DNA from: Sandaracinaceae bacterium
GTDB lineage: Bacteria > Myxococcota_A > Polyangia > Polyangiales > Houyiibacteriaceae
NCBI GenBank assembly: GCA_020633055.1
Contig: JACKEJ010000006.1
Location: forward strand, 868,001 to 932,000
Reading direction: 5' to 3'
Length of the DNA: 64,000 bases
Program-made: the position numbers and the translations under genes
In this document: positions 26,978-34,895 of the stretch, in pieces
Position numbering within the stretch: position 1 is the first letter of the stretch
How the letters are laid out: each line of letters begins with the position of its first letter
The notes under the pieces: generated by a model
Seen by the model: only the letters and a program-made list of their open reading frames with translations
Database searches by the model: none
Told to the model about the DNA's origin: nothing

Positions 26978-28525
26978 TCAGCTGGCAGCCAGGCGCGGAC
27001 GCGGCAGCCACGCCAGCCGCCGCTCCCGCTGCTCCGCGATGGCCAGGTTCGCCGCGACGACCCCGCTGGCCAGGCACGGCACCACGCCAGGCCCCATGAC
27101 TCCGGCACCGGCGTGGTAGAGCCCCTCGAGAGGACCCTTGGGCTTGAACGCGCGGAGAGCGAACTGCTCGGGGACCGCCGCGGGGCCGTAGATGGCGCCG
27201 TCCACGGCGCCCGCGAAGTGGATGTTGGTGACGGGCGTGGACACGTCCTTCACCGCCACGTCGCCCACCAAGCCGGGCCAGCGGCGCTCCACCGCTGCGA
27301 GCAGCTGGTCGCCGACCTGCTCCTTGAACGTCTCGTACTCCTCCGGGCGCTTCATGGACTTGGAGTCCGCCCACGCCGCGAAAGGCGCGAAGGGCGCGAG
27401 GGTGACCACCTCCAGGGTGGAGCAGCCCGCTGGGGCCATCTCACCCGTGTCGTCCTTGAGCGAGTTGGGTGAGAGGAAGAACGCATAGTCGTCCGGCAAG
27501 CGCCCTTCGAGGGCGGGGCCGAACGCCTGTTCGATGTCCCACGTGGGGTAGTCCCACACGTTGAACGCGCCCATCCCGTGCTGACGCAGGTCGCGCTCGA
27601 GCCCCAGGAACAAGCAGATGCTGCCCACCGAGGGCCGCGTCTTCTGGACCTTGCGGCGCATGCCGCTGGGCAGCACGGACGAAGGCAGGAAGCGCCCGTA
27701 GGTGAGCTTGGGATCGACGGCAGAGACCACGACGTCAGCGTCGAGGCGCTCGCCATCGGACAGGAGCACACCCGTCACTCGGCGGCCGTGAGTGAGGATG
27801 CGTGTGACCTCCGCTCGGCGACGGTAGACCGCGCCGTGCGCGCGCCCCTCATCGACCAACGCATCGCGCAAGCTCCCGCTGCCCCCACGGGGGAAGTACG
27901 AGCCGTCGATGAAGTGCAGGAACACCGCGACACCGAGGATGGCCGGGGCCTTGCTGGGCGGGAGCCCATAGTCGCCGCACTGCGCCGCGAACACGGCGCG
28001 CACCTTGGGGTTGGTGAAGCTCTGGGCCAGCAGCTCGCCGAACGTGCGCGTGTACCACAGCGCAGCGATGGGCAGCCCGCGCAGGCGCGCGAGGTCGCGC
28101 CCGTGACCGTTGATGAGCGCGTGCAGCGAAGCCAGCTTCGCGACGAACGCGTCGATCTCGCGCTGGTCGGCTGGGAAGAGCGAGACGATGCGGTCGCGGA
28201 AGCGGTCGAGTCCGACCGGGATGCGCAGCTCGAAGTCGGGGAAACGCAGGACGTCGAAGCCGTCTGGATCCATCGGGCAGAAGAGCGCCTGAGCGTCCAA
28301 GCCGACGCGCCGTAGCACGCGGTGGAGGCCCTCGCCGGGCGCGGCCTGACCCACGTAGTGGACGCCCGGGTCGAAGTGATAGTGCCGCCGCGCGAAAGGG
28401 TTGAGGAACCCGCCGAGCTGCTTGGCGCGCTCGAGCGCCACCACCTCGAAGCCCGCCCGCGCGAGCGCCGCCGTCGCCGTGAGTCCCCCCGCGCCCGTCC
28501 CGATCACCACTGCTCGCTTCGCCAT
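26978..28525 (-). CDS. RetSat/CrtI-like FAD oxidoreductase
   Basis: 515 residues. It begins with a dinucleotide-binding motif VVIGTGAGGLTATAALARAGFEVVALE and GG-F motif (AKQLGGFLNPF), and ends with the FAD-binding HAGAGVMGPGVVPCLASGVVAA. The pattern fits the phytoene desaturase/carotenoid isomerase/retinol saturase group (NYHFDPGVHYVG-type segment, SAVDP). It would oxidise, reduce or isomerise a polyene or other lipid with FAD. No carotenoid genes are nearby. The start ATG at 28525 faces a divergent TetR regulator across 138 bases holding two predicted operators, so TetR control is likely. Confidence 0.82.
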   Translation of the reverse strand: MAKRAVVIGTGAGGLTATAALARAGFEVVALERAKQLGGFLNPFARRHYHFDPGVHYVGQAAPGEGLHRVLRRVGLDAQALFCPMDPDGFDVLRFPDFELRIPVGLDRFRDRIVSLFPADQREIDAFVAKLASLHALINGHGRDLARLRGLPIAALWYTRTFGELLAQSFTNPKVRAVFAAQCGDYGLPPSKAPAILGVAVFLHFIDGSYFPRGGSGSLRDALVDEGRAHGAVYRRRAEVTRILTHGRRVTGVLLSDGERLDADVVVSAVDPKLTYGRFLPSSVLPSGMRRKVQKTRPSVGSICLFLGLERDLRQHGMGAFNVWDYPTWDIEQAFGPALEGRLPDDYAFFLSPNSLKDDTGEMAPAGCSTLEVVTLAPFAPFAAWADSKSMKRPEEYETFKEQVGDQLLAAVERRWPGLVGDVAVKDVSTPVTNIHFAGAVDGAIYGPAAVPEQFALRAFKPKGPLEGLYHAGAGVMGPGVVPCLASGVVAANLAIAEQRERRLAWLPRPRLAAS

Positions 28526-28597
28526 GACTCGCTCCTCTGCTGGACTGCCGTGTGCTGGACTGCCGTGCGGGCTCGCTCCCGCGTTGGCGGCGCCCAT

Positions 28598-28612
28598 GTA
28601 AGCGGCGCATAC
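28598..28612. promoter_or_regulatory. Predicted TetR operator, site 1
   Basis: GTAAGCGGCGCATAC is an imperfect 15 bp palindrome (GTAAGC / GCATAC around GGC). Its centre is 21 bp from that of site 2, two helical turns, in the gap between the TetR gene and the divergent oxidoreductase. Confidence 0.6.
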
Positions 28613-28618
28613 TTCTTC

Positions 28619-28633
28619 GTGAGCGTTGCTTAC
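28619..28633. promoter_or_regulatory. Predicted TetR operator, site 2
   Basis: GTGAGCGTTGCTTAC has the same layout as site 1 (GTGAGC / GCTTAC around GTT). The outer halves of the two sites also form a perfect 8 bp inverted repeat, ATGTAAGC at 28596-28603 and GCTTACAT at 28628-28635. Confidence 0.6.
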
Positions 28634-28663
28634 ATTCGCGCCCTGTGCAAGAGAAAAGCGCGA

Positions 28664-29272
28664 ATGACGGAGCGCTACCACCACGGAGACCTGCGCGAGG
28701 CGCTGCTGAGCGGCGCCGCCGAGCTGCTGTCGGAGGGAGGGCCACGAGGGCTCTCGCTGCGGGAGGCCGCCCGCCGCGCCGGGGTCAGCACTGGGGCGCC
28801 GTATCGCCACTTCAAGGACAAGGACGAGCTGCTCACGGCGCTCGCCGCGCGCGGCTTCATGGCTCTCGACGCGGCACTGCGCAGCGTCGCGGACGCCAAC
28901 CCCGGCCAGCCTCCACTCGCGCGCCTGCGCACCTTGGGCGTTGCGTACGTGGAGTTCGCCGTCGCGCAGCCGGCCCTCTTCCGCCTGATGTTCGGTGAGT
29001 TTGCGCCCACGACCGATGCGTCCCCCGAGCTCGCCGAGGCCGTCAGACGCGCGGGCGCACACCTGCCCCAGGCCGCCGCCGCCGTGCAGCAGGCGCAGCT
29101 GGGCGATCTCGACGCCGAGGACATCACGCTGCTCTCGTGGTCCGTCGTGCACGGTGTGGCGTCGCTCTACCTGGACGGTCACCTGCGGCCGTTCCAGCAG
29201 CCAGGCGACGTGCCCGGGGTGTCCGTGGCCGAGCGCGTGACCCGCGCGCTGGTGGCCGCCATCCGCGCCTAG
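28664..29272 (+). CDS. TetR-family transcriptional regulator
   Basis: 202 residues from ATG 28664. The N-terminal domain is a typical TetR helix-turn-helix: LLSEGGPRGLSLREAARRAGVSTGAPYRHFKDKDELLTALAARGF (about 20-65). The C-terminal ~130 residues form the ligand-binding region, with the family segment ALFRLMFGEFAP and WSVVHGVASLYLDG typical of the TetR_C_13/WHG group. It is divergent from the RetSat-like oxidoreductase, and two palindromes lie between them, so it probably represses both genes until a hydrophobic ligand binds. Confidence 0.9.
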   Translation: MTERYHHGDLREALLSGAAELLSEGGPRGLSLREAARRAGVSTGAPYRHFKDKDELLTALAARGFMALDAALRSVADANPGQPPLARLRTLGVAYVEFAVAQPALFRLMFGEFAPTTDASPELAEAVRRAGAHLPQAAAAVQQAQLGDLDAEDITLLSWSVVHGVASLYLDGHLRPFQQPGDVPGVSVAERVTRALVAAIRA

Positions 29273-29298
29273 GGCGCAAGGGGTCGACCGTGGGTCGC

Positions 29299-29435
29299 GG
29301 AGCGCGGGGGGAGGCCGCGGCTGCGGGCTCGGTCGCGCAGGCGCTCCCTGCGGTGCCTCCCCCATTTCTACGCGCCTTCGGCGCGTGAAATGGGGCCCCC
29401 CCGACACCCGCCGCCACGGCCTCCCCCCGCGCTCC
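29299..29435 (-). repeat. Nested palindromic element, copy B (inverted)
   Basis: Outer arms 29299-29324 and 29410-29435 pair over 26 positions with two mismatches. The core 29325-29409 is the reverse complement of the cores of copies A and C. The inner hairpin is CCCCATTTC (29360-29368) with GAAATGGGG (29387-29395): relative to copy A, a G-C pair has become A-T on both sides. Confidence 0.85.
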
Positions 29436-29570
29436 TCCTGACGGTCTTTTGCGCGGGAGGCTCATGGTGCGCGGGTGAGACGAGGATGCCGCGGGGGGCG
29501 CTCGGTGCGCTCAGCTGATCGTCCAGTGAGCGGAGCGCTCACGTGCGCTGACCACTCCGACCCGCCGAGC

Positions 29571-29600
29571 CCAGCGCTCACCAGCGCTCATCAGCGCTCA
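29571..29600. repeat. Three tandem 10 bp repeats
   Basis: YCAGCGCTCA occurs at 29571, 29581 and 29591 in exact register. The related AGCGCTCAC also occurs near 29533, forming a GTGAGCG/GCGCTCAC inverted repeat. A roughly 17 bp segment TCCGACCCGSCGAGCCC flanks the block on both sides (about 29557 and 29605). Function unknown. Confidence 0.75.
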
Positions 29601-29736
29601 CCATCCGACCCGGCGAGCCCGCAGCGCCCCACACTCACCTGCGCCCGACGTCGCACTCACTCCCGCCTCCCCCGGCGTACAAAGCGCGCCCACGACATCC
29701 GTCGAGCCGATCCCAGACCCCCACCTGCGCACATGA

Positions 29737-29877
29737 GGTCGGGGGCGCCGGCGCCTCGGCCAGGGTGTCGGGGGGTCCCGTTTTCAAGCGCCGCGCAGCG
29801 ACGCGCCGAAAACGGGGAGGCACCGCAGGGAGCGCCAGCGCGACCGGGCCCAGGCCGAGGCGCCGGCGACCCCGACC
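29737..29877 (+). repeat. Nested palindromic element, copy C
   Basis: Outer arms 29737-29761 and 29853-29877 pair over 25 positions with one mismatch. The core 29763-29851 has an inner hairpin CCCGTTTTC (29777-29785) with GAAAACGGG (29808-29816) and a slightly longer loop than copies A and B. The element ends 32 bases beyond the stop codon of the ligase-like gene on the opposite strand. Confidence 0.88.
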
Positions 29878-29909
29878 GTCGATCCAAGGTGGTTTCGGCT
29901 TGGTTGACG

Positions 29910-31361
29910 TCAGGTGGCGTCGGCGCGCGCCCAGCCGCGCTTGATGTTGTCCGCGATCATCTGATCCGCGATGGCGTCCGCCTGTTCGCGCGTGTTGGCC
30001 AACCTCACCTCACGCTGCAGCGGGTCCTTGCGGCCCGAGCTGTAGTCGGTGAAGTGCACCACATAGGCGGGGTAGCTTGCGTCCAGCGCCTCCTTGTGGG
30101 TCTGGAACACGAGCAGCTTGCGCACCCCGTGCTTGTCCCCCTTGTGTTGCACGTACACCTCGCGGCGCAGCACCTCGCTGGCCGGCAGCGCGATGGCCTC
30201 GGCAGCGGCGTCCAGCGCGTCCACGTGGCACCGCTCGAGCACCTGTGCCACGCGCACGTCCGTGGGGTTGACGCTCTTGTCTTCCCGCACGCGCTCCAGC
30301 ACCGGGTGCAGGATGCTCACGCCCTCCATGGGCCGACGGGCCTCGTAGCCGCGCGCGTCGTCGAAGGCCAACGCCATTCGCTCCACGGGGCGCTCGCTCG
30401 AGTCTGCGCTCTGCAGATCCGTCAAGCGCACCTCGACGACCAGCTGGGGGCGCACGAAGCGAAACAGGGCACCGGAGCTGCTGGCGTAGCGATAGTTCGA
30501 CTCCACCGTCGTGTCGGCCAGCTGGGCGTACAGGTCGCGTCGCCGCTCCTCGTCTCCGAGGTTCCCGCAGGAGCCAATGATCTGCAGCTGGCCGTTCTCC
30601 CGCATGAGCGCCAGCAACAACGACCGCGCCTGCTCGGGAGCGTCCGCACGTACGGTGAACGCGATCACCGCGGCGTCGAGCGTGACGTACGGCTTCATCT
30701 TGAAGATGCGACCGTCGGCAGGACGCAAGACGACACCCTCGCCCTTGCCCTCAGCCGCCCATTCGTTGAAAAGACGCAGCGCATTCTCGCGGTCGTTGAC
30801 CACCTCGGTCTTCATGGCGGCGACGCGCTTGCCTCCATCGAGCCACCCACGCAGCCGCTCGAGGCGCGCTTCGTAGGACAGCGTGTAACCATCCACGTCC
30901 CCCTGTCGCACGAGGTCGAACGCCGCGAAGCCCAGCTTCTCGGGGCGGTCCTCGGACACGGCCGCCGCAACATCCCCGACGCGTGGGCGCCCAGCCTTGC
31001 GCGCGGCAAAGAGCTCGCCTGCCAGGACGACATCCTCTTCGAGCCGCCCACCGAGCGTCTGCCGCGCCTCCGTCAGGAGCGGTAGATCACCGTACATCAC
31101 CCGCCCACGAGGGTTGACGAGCACGAGGTCGCTACCGCGCCTCACCAGGAACCACAGCTCACCGTCGATCTTCGGGGACGCGAAGAGAGGTCCACTCGGG
31201 ATCAGCTCCGGCTCGTCCGGAGTGAGGCTGCGGTAGCGGCTGGCCACGTTGCGCTTGTAGCCGCCGACGATGCTGCTCAGCTCGTCGTCGCGCAGCGCTC
31301 CCAGCCCCGTTCGGTGCCCTGCGCCCAACGCTTGGGCGGCGTCTCTGTCGAAGAAGGTCAC
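29910..31361 (-). CDS. ATP-dependent DNA/RNA ligase-like nucleotidyltransferase
   Basis: 483 residues from a GTG start overlapping the preceding stop. It carries the full covalent nucleotidyltransferase set: motif I KIDG (K64-G67, the AMP-accepting Lys), a motif Ia-like NPRGR (83-87), GELF with E116, AAFDL (146-150), motif IV GEGVVLRP (E208) and motif V FKMKPY (220-225). An OB-fold-like segment follows (GSCGNLGDEERRRDLY ... VRPQLVVEVRL). Residues ~360-483 form an extra C-terminal domain not usual in DNA ligases (REVYVQHKGDKHGVRKLLVFQTHK ... YVVHFTDYSSGRKDPLQREVR). It should adenylate itself and join or cap nucleic-acid ends. It is the third gene of an overlapping trio whose other members have no known family. 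Confidence 0.75.
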   Translation of the reverse strand: MTFFDRDAAQALGAGHRTGLGALRDDELSSIVGGYKRNVASRYRSLTPDEPELIPSGPLFASPKIDGELWFLVRRGSDLVLVNPRGRVMYGDLPLLTEARQTLGGRLEEDVVLAGELFAARKAGRPRVGDVAAAVSEDRPEKLGFAAFDLVRQGDVDGYTLSYEARLERLRGWLDGGKRVAAMKTEVVNDRENALRLFNEWAAEGKGEGVVLRPADGRIFKMKPYVTLDAAVIAFTVRADAPEQARSLLLALMRENGQLQIIGSCGNLGDEERRRDLYAQLADTTVESNYRYASSSGALFRFVRPQLVVEVRLTDLQSADSSERPVERMALAFDDARGYEARRPMEGVSILHPVLERVREDKSVNPTDVRVAQVLERCHVDALDAAAEAIALPASEVLRREVYVQHKGDKHGVRKLLVFQTHKEALDASYPAYVVHFTDYSSGRKDPLQREVRLANTREQADAIADQMIADNIKRGWARADAT

Positions 31362-32062
31362 GCCCCCCCTCCTTCCGGGAGCTTCAGCTCCATGTTCGAG
31401 AGGTGCAGCAAGAGCTGATAGGAGTCGTCGCGGGTGCGCCCTTCGAGGAACGCGCGGTACGGGCTGCCGTTGGTCTGGAAGACGAGCGGCTGGGCCCCCT
31501 TGGGTCCAGCGCCCAGGAGCACGACGCTGTCGCGAGCGTCCAGCTCGCGCGCCATCTCGAACAGATAGTCGAAGGTCAGCCCGTCAGCGTGCACCAGCTG
31601 CACCGTGCGCCGGAACACGAAGCGTCGCGCCACGTCCGCCCGCGTGAACATGCGTCCCGTGTAGCGCACGGGCTCCTCCACGTTGGTGTTGGCGGGTACG
31701 TCGGAGGGCGCACGTCGCTCGCGCTCCGACCCGTCGGGGGCGTACAGCACCTCGATGACCTCGGGCGCCGCGTAGAGGACTTCTCCGCCGGACGTCAGGT
31801 ACACCAGCTGGGTGTTCCCGATGCGGCGCCCCACGCGCTCGAGGTCGACCTCCGGGTCACCGTCGATCAGCGCCTGATGGTAGTCGTCGCCGTGGGTCGC
31901 CGTGAGCGCGTCGTGCAGGCAGCGCTCGGTGGCGGCCAGGTAGCGCTGGAAGTGGACGCGCTTGCCCGGGATACCCTGGGGTGGCGCGGCGCCGGTGGGG
32001 AGGTTGCCGAACTGGACGGTGGCGTCGCGCCCGGCGGCGTTGGTGAGGTGGATGGGTCGCAT
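31358..32062 (-). CDS. Unknown protein coupled to ligase-like gene
   Basis: 234 residues. The ATG overlaps by one base the stop of the upstream gene, and its stop overlaps the ligase GTG, so translation of all three is probably coupled. The C-terminal half is the most patterned: RRTVQLVHADGLTFDYLFEMARELDARDSVVLLGAGPKGAQPLVF followed by GSPYRAFLEG and YQLLLHLSNMELK. The core looks alpha/beta with a short Gly-rich LLGAGPKG turn that might bind a nucleotide. There is no signal peptide or membrane segment. No family is recognised; context suggests a nucleic-acid end-processing or accessory role. Confidence 0.7.
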   Translation of the reverse strand: MRPIHLTNAAGRDATVQFGNLPTGAAPPQGIPGKRVHFQRYLAATERCLHDALTATHGDDYHQALIDGDPEVDLERVGRRIGNTQLVYLTSGGEVLYAAPEVIEVLYAPDGSERERRAPSDVPANTNVEEPVRYTGRMFTRADVARRFVFRRTVQLVHADGLTFDYLFEMARELDARDSVVLLGAGPKGAQPLVFQTNGSPYRAFLEGRTRDDSYQLLLHLSNMELKLPEGGGA

Positions 32063-32670
32063 CAGAACATCTCGAAGTCGAGGTCGTCGTCACCCTCGTC
32101 GTCGTCGTCGGTGACGGGAGCGGCGGTCTGCGCCAGCGTCAGCCACTCCGGCGTGATGGGCTGGCCTGCGAGCGCGAACAATGCCCCCTCGGGGTTGCTC
32201 AGCAGGAACGCGAAGTCTTCCCGGTAGTCGGCTCGCGGGTTGAACGCGAAGCGGAAGATGGCGCCCGCCGAGAGGGCCTCCGCCAGCGCTGGAGCGAGCT
32301 CGACAGGGGAGAGCGCGTAGACCGCCGTGATGGCGTGATCGAGCAGCAGTTGCGGGTCTACCGGGCCTTCGAGCGGCGTCTCTTCACCCAGCGACGAGGG
32401 CACGAGGGGCAGGGCGCGTCCATCGGGATCGAGCCCGACCAGGTCCTTGCTGGGTACCCACTCGCCTTCGTCGTCGAAGTACCCCTGCGCGGTCATGCCG
32501 GCGCGGATGAGGAGCGCCCCGTCCTCCGTGAGCGCGGCGCGGGCGCAGGGCTCGCCCGCAGGGTCGAGGGCCACGCGCTTGCGGTAGCCGTACAGCTTGC
32601 GGCGCTCGAGTCGTGTGTGGTCGAGGGTGGACACCGACCCCTCGTGGCGGAGCAAGATGGGCTTGGCCAT
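32062..32670 (-). CDS. Unknown protein, first gene of ligase-like module
   Basis: 202 residues from ATG 32670; an upstream extension of the frame enters the divergent esterase promoter and is rejected. The N-terminal ~110 residues (AKPILLRHEGSVSTLDHTRLERRKLYGYRKRVALDPAG, RAALTEDGALLIRAGMTAQGYFDDEGEWV) look like a compact beta-rich basic domain. The C-terminal ~90 end in a very acidic tail (DDDDEGDDDLDFEMF). No catalytic motif, signal peptide or membrane helix is seen. It heads a three-gene overlapping set ending in the ligase-like enzyme. The acidic tail could be a protein-contact or nucleic-acid-mimic segment. Confidence 0.7.
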   Translation of the reverse strand: MAKPILLRHEGSVSTLDHTRLERRKLYGYRKRVALDPAGEPCARAALTEDGALLIRAGMTAQGYFDDEGEWVPSKDLVGLDPDGRALPLVPSSLGEETPLEGPVDPQLLLDHAITAVYALSPVELAPALAEALSAGAIFRFAFNPRADYREDFAFLLSNPEGALFALAGQPITPEWLTLAQTAAPVTDDDDEGDDDLDFEMF

Positions 32671-32776
32671 GGGCCGACGATACCGTACTCCGGCGCTGGC
32701 GGCGCCTGCGATTCGTTTCGCCACGCCCCGCTTTGGGGGTGTTGCAGCCGGAGCCATCCGCGTACCCTCGGCCACC

Positions 32777-33889
32777 ATGCGACGCTCGCTCCCCCCGCTG
32801 GCCGTCCTCCTGTTTGGGCTCGGCTGCACGCACGGCACGGACGGTCCAGTGGCCCCACGCCCAGACGACATCTATGCCGAGCTCCTCGAGAACGGGGCGC
32901 TGCAGTACCGTGGGGTGTTCCCGCCGGAGGTTCTGGGCAGTGGCGGCCGAATCGACTATCGCTGGGATCCCGCGACCGAGAACGGCCCTCGTTGCATCGG
33001 CACGGACGACCCGGCGACGCAGGTGTTCCAGGTGATCACGCGGGAGCGCAACAGCGACGACCTCATCATTTACCTGCAGGGCGGTGGGCTGTGCGCCGCT
33101 TCCACGGAGGGCGCGTGCGAGCGCGAGGGCATTCCGTTCCTCCCCTCTGGCGTCCTCTCGGGTGCCATCGAGCAGCCGTTCCGCGACTTCGACCTCGCGT
33201 ACGTCCCTTACTGTGATGGGAGCCTGTTCCTCGGGGACGTCACGCAGGTCCTCGACGGCGAGGAATACGTCCAGCGTGGGCGCCAGAACATCACGGCGGC
33301 GTTGGACGCCATCGCGCAGCGCTTCCCGAACCCGCCACGCATTGCGCTCATCGGCGTCAGCGCGGGCGGCTTCGCCACGCTCTTTGCGGCGCCCATGGTG
33401 CGCATCTACTTCCCCGAGGCCGAGGTGATGGTCGTCAACGACTCGGGCATCGGCATTACGCGTGGGGAGCGCGAGCCCGAATTCGTCGACGAACTGCTCG
33501 ACTCGCTCGGCGCGTCGCAGTTCATCCCCGAGAGCTGCACGCAGTGCTTCGTGGGTGGTCACGCCATTCAGTTCGCAGACTGGGTGTTGCAGCACGACCC
33601 CGCCATCAGGATGGCCGTCCTCAGCCATACCCGCGACAACGTCATCGCGAGCACGTTCCTGGGCGTGCCGCTGGATTGGTTCGAGACCGAGCTCCGGCGC
33701 GAGACCGCCGCGCTGAGTGAGCGCTATGGCGACCGCTACGGGCGCTATCTGATCCCTGGCGAGGGACACACCGCGTTGGTCGCGGGGACCATCACCGGGG
33801 TCGGCGACACGTCGATGATCTTCCCTTGGCTCCAGCAGTTCGTGGATCACGATCCCGCGTGGCAGGACATGGAGCAGATGAACCCCTAG
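32777..33889 (+). CDS. Pectin acetylesterase-like lipoprotein
   Basis: 370 residues with a lipobox LLFGLGC (C17). The enzyme domain resembles the pectin acetylesterase/Notum family: YLQGGGLC (99-106, oxyanion region), VPYCDGS (143-149), nucleophile elbow GVSAGG with S195, and a late PGEGHT His. The family removes acyl groups (acetyl from polysaccharides; palmitoleoyl from proteins in Notum). It should act at the periplasmic or outer face of the envelope; the substrate here is unknown. It is divergent from the ligase-like module and 14 bases upstream of a second lipoprotein gene. Confidence 0.8.
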   Translation: MRRSLPPLAVLLFGLGCTHGTDGPVAPRPDDIYAELLENGALQYRGVFPPEVLGSGGRIDYRWDPATENGPRCIGTDDPATQVFQVITRERNSDDLIIYLQGGGLCAASTEGACEREGIPFLPSGVLSGAIEQPFRDFDLAYVPYCDGSLFLGDVTQVLDGEEYVQRGRQNITAALDAIAQRFPNPPRIALIGVSAGGFATLFAAPMVRIYFPEAEVMVVNDSGIGITRGEREPEFVDELLDSLGASQFIPESCTQCFVGGHAIQFADWVLQHDPAIRMAVLSHTRDNVIASTFLGVPLDWFETELRRETAALSERYGDRYGRYLIPGEGHTALVAGTITGVGDTSMIFPWLQQFVDHDPAWQDMEQMNP

Positions 33890-33903
33890 CGCGAGGAGAT
33901 GAG

Positions 33904-34779
33904 ATGATGTCCCTGCAGTCGAGGCCCTGCCTCAGCCTTCACAGCTTGTCCGCCGTGATGCTCGTCATGACGGCGGCCTGCTCGTCGGAGGCCCCGACGG
34001 CGCCGCCGCCGCCCGCCCCAGTGGCTCCAGTCGTCCCGCCGCCCGGCGCGTCGCAGACGCCACCCACTGGAGCTGCCACGGCAGCGGCGCCCGCTCCCGT
34101 GCCGGTAGGCGCCGCCGTGCCAGGCACGGTCGTGCTCGCCAACTACCACGGTCTCGGGAACTACTACGCGGCCGTGATCACGGCCGTGACAGGCAACCAG
34201 CTTTCCGTCCTGTACGCAGATGGCGACACGGAGACGCTCGGGACGGACGCCGTGTTGCCCGACCGCCTGACACCTCCTTTGCCAGGCGCCATCGCACAGA
34301 GCAGCGGGGACTACCAGCCAGTCAACATCGAGCATCGCGTGGGACACGCGCTCGGGGTGGTGTATCCCGACGGTCGTCGTCTGTGGACCTCGGTCGCGCT
34401 CGCTCGTGTCACGGCCGACCAGCTCCCCGCCAACGTCTACACGCCGACCGCGGCCGTGCCGTTCGGCGAAGTCGGCTCGCTCGTCCAAGCGCAGTACAGC
34501 GGGGATGGGCACTGGTACGAGGCCGTCGTGGGCGACATCGTGGGCGACATGCGTCGGGTGGTCTACGCCGATGGCAGCAGTGAGGATCGCCCGCTGGAGG
34601 CTCTGCGCGCAGGGGGGATCGCCGTGGGTGCGCACATCGAGGCGCGCACGCGACAGTCGCCGGAGTGGCTGCCCGGGACGGTGTTGTTGCGGGCCTCCCA
34701 TGGAGTCCAGGTCGAGCTCGCGAGCGGGGAGCGCCGCTGGGCGGCCGTGGGTCTGGTCCGCGTCCCACCCACCCCTTAG
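33904..34779 (+). CDS. Lipoprotein with three Tudor-like repeats
   Basis: 291 residues from ATG 33904, with AGGAG at 33893-33897. A signal peptide ends in the loose lipobox MTAAC (C~26), and a Pro/Ala-rich linker covers about 30-75. Three repeats follow, each pairing a G.W/Y-type strand with a V.YADG strand: VVLANYHGLGNYYAAVI..QLSVLYADGD, VQAQYSGDGHWYEAVV..MRRVVYADGS and IEARTRQSPEWLPGTVL..GVQVELASGE. A fourth, degenerate copy may lie between the first two. This is a Tudor/agenet-like barrel pattern, unusual outside eukaryotic chromatin proteins but found in some bacterial surface proteins. It probably binds a ligand outside the cell. Same operon as the esterase. Confidence 0.7.
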   Translation: MMSLQSRPCLSLHSLSAVMLVMTAACSSEAPTAPPPPAPVAPVVPPPGASQTPPTGAATAAAPAPVPVGAAVPGTVVLANYHGLGNYYAAVITAVTGNQLSVLYADGDTETLGTDAVLPDRLTPPLPGAIAQSSGDYQPVNIEHRVGHALGVVYPDGRRLWTSVALARVTADQLPANVYTPTAAVPFGEVGSLVQAQYSGDGHWYEAVVGDIVGDMRRVVYADGSSEDRPLEALRAGGIAVGAHIEARTRQSPEWLPGTVLLRASHGVQVELASGERRWAAVGLVRVPPTP

Positions 34780-34895
34780 CGGGCCGGAGGCACGGGGGCT
34801 CTTGGACGCACGGTCCACCACGGCCTCGTGCCCGCTCACCTCGGTGGCCGCCTCGCTCGCGAGGTTCGGCGGCACGGCAAACCGTCGAACCGGGC

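Larger units (their letters stand above)
29273..29909. other. 637 bp non-coding stretch between convergent genes
   Basis: It lies between the 3' ends of the TetR gene and the ligase-like gene. It contains palindromic element copy B (29299-29435), a block of short direct repeats (about 29521-29625) and palindromic element copy C (29737-29877). Open frames run through it in several phases, but none carries recognisable protein features. Confidence 0.7.

Noticed and set aside
26895..27374. N-terminal extension of the Gly/Asp-linker lipoprotein
   Set aside because: The extra segment is antisense-like to the downstream oxidoreductase frame; the ATG at 26894 starts a proper lipobox signal.
29299..29877. 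Insertion sequence or integron
   Set aside because: The inverted elements enclose only 301 bases with no transposase or integrase-like frame and no clear target duplication.
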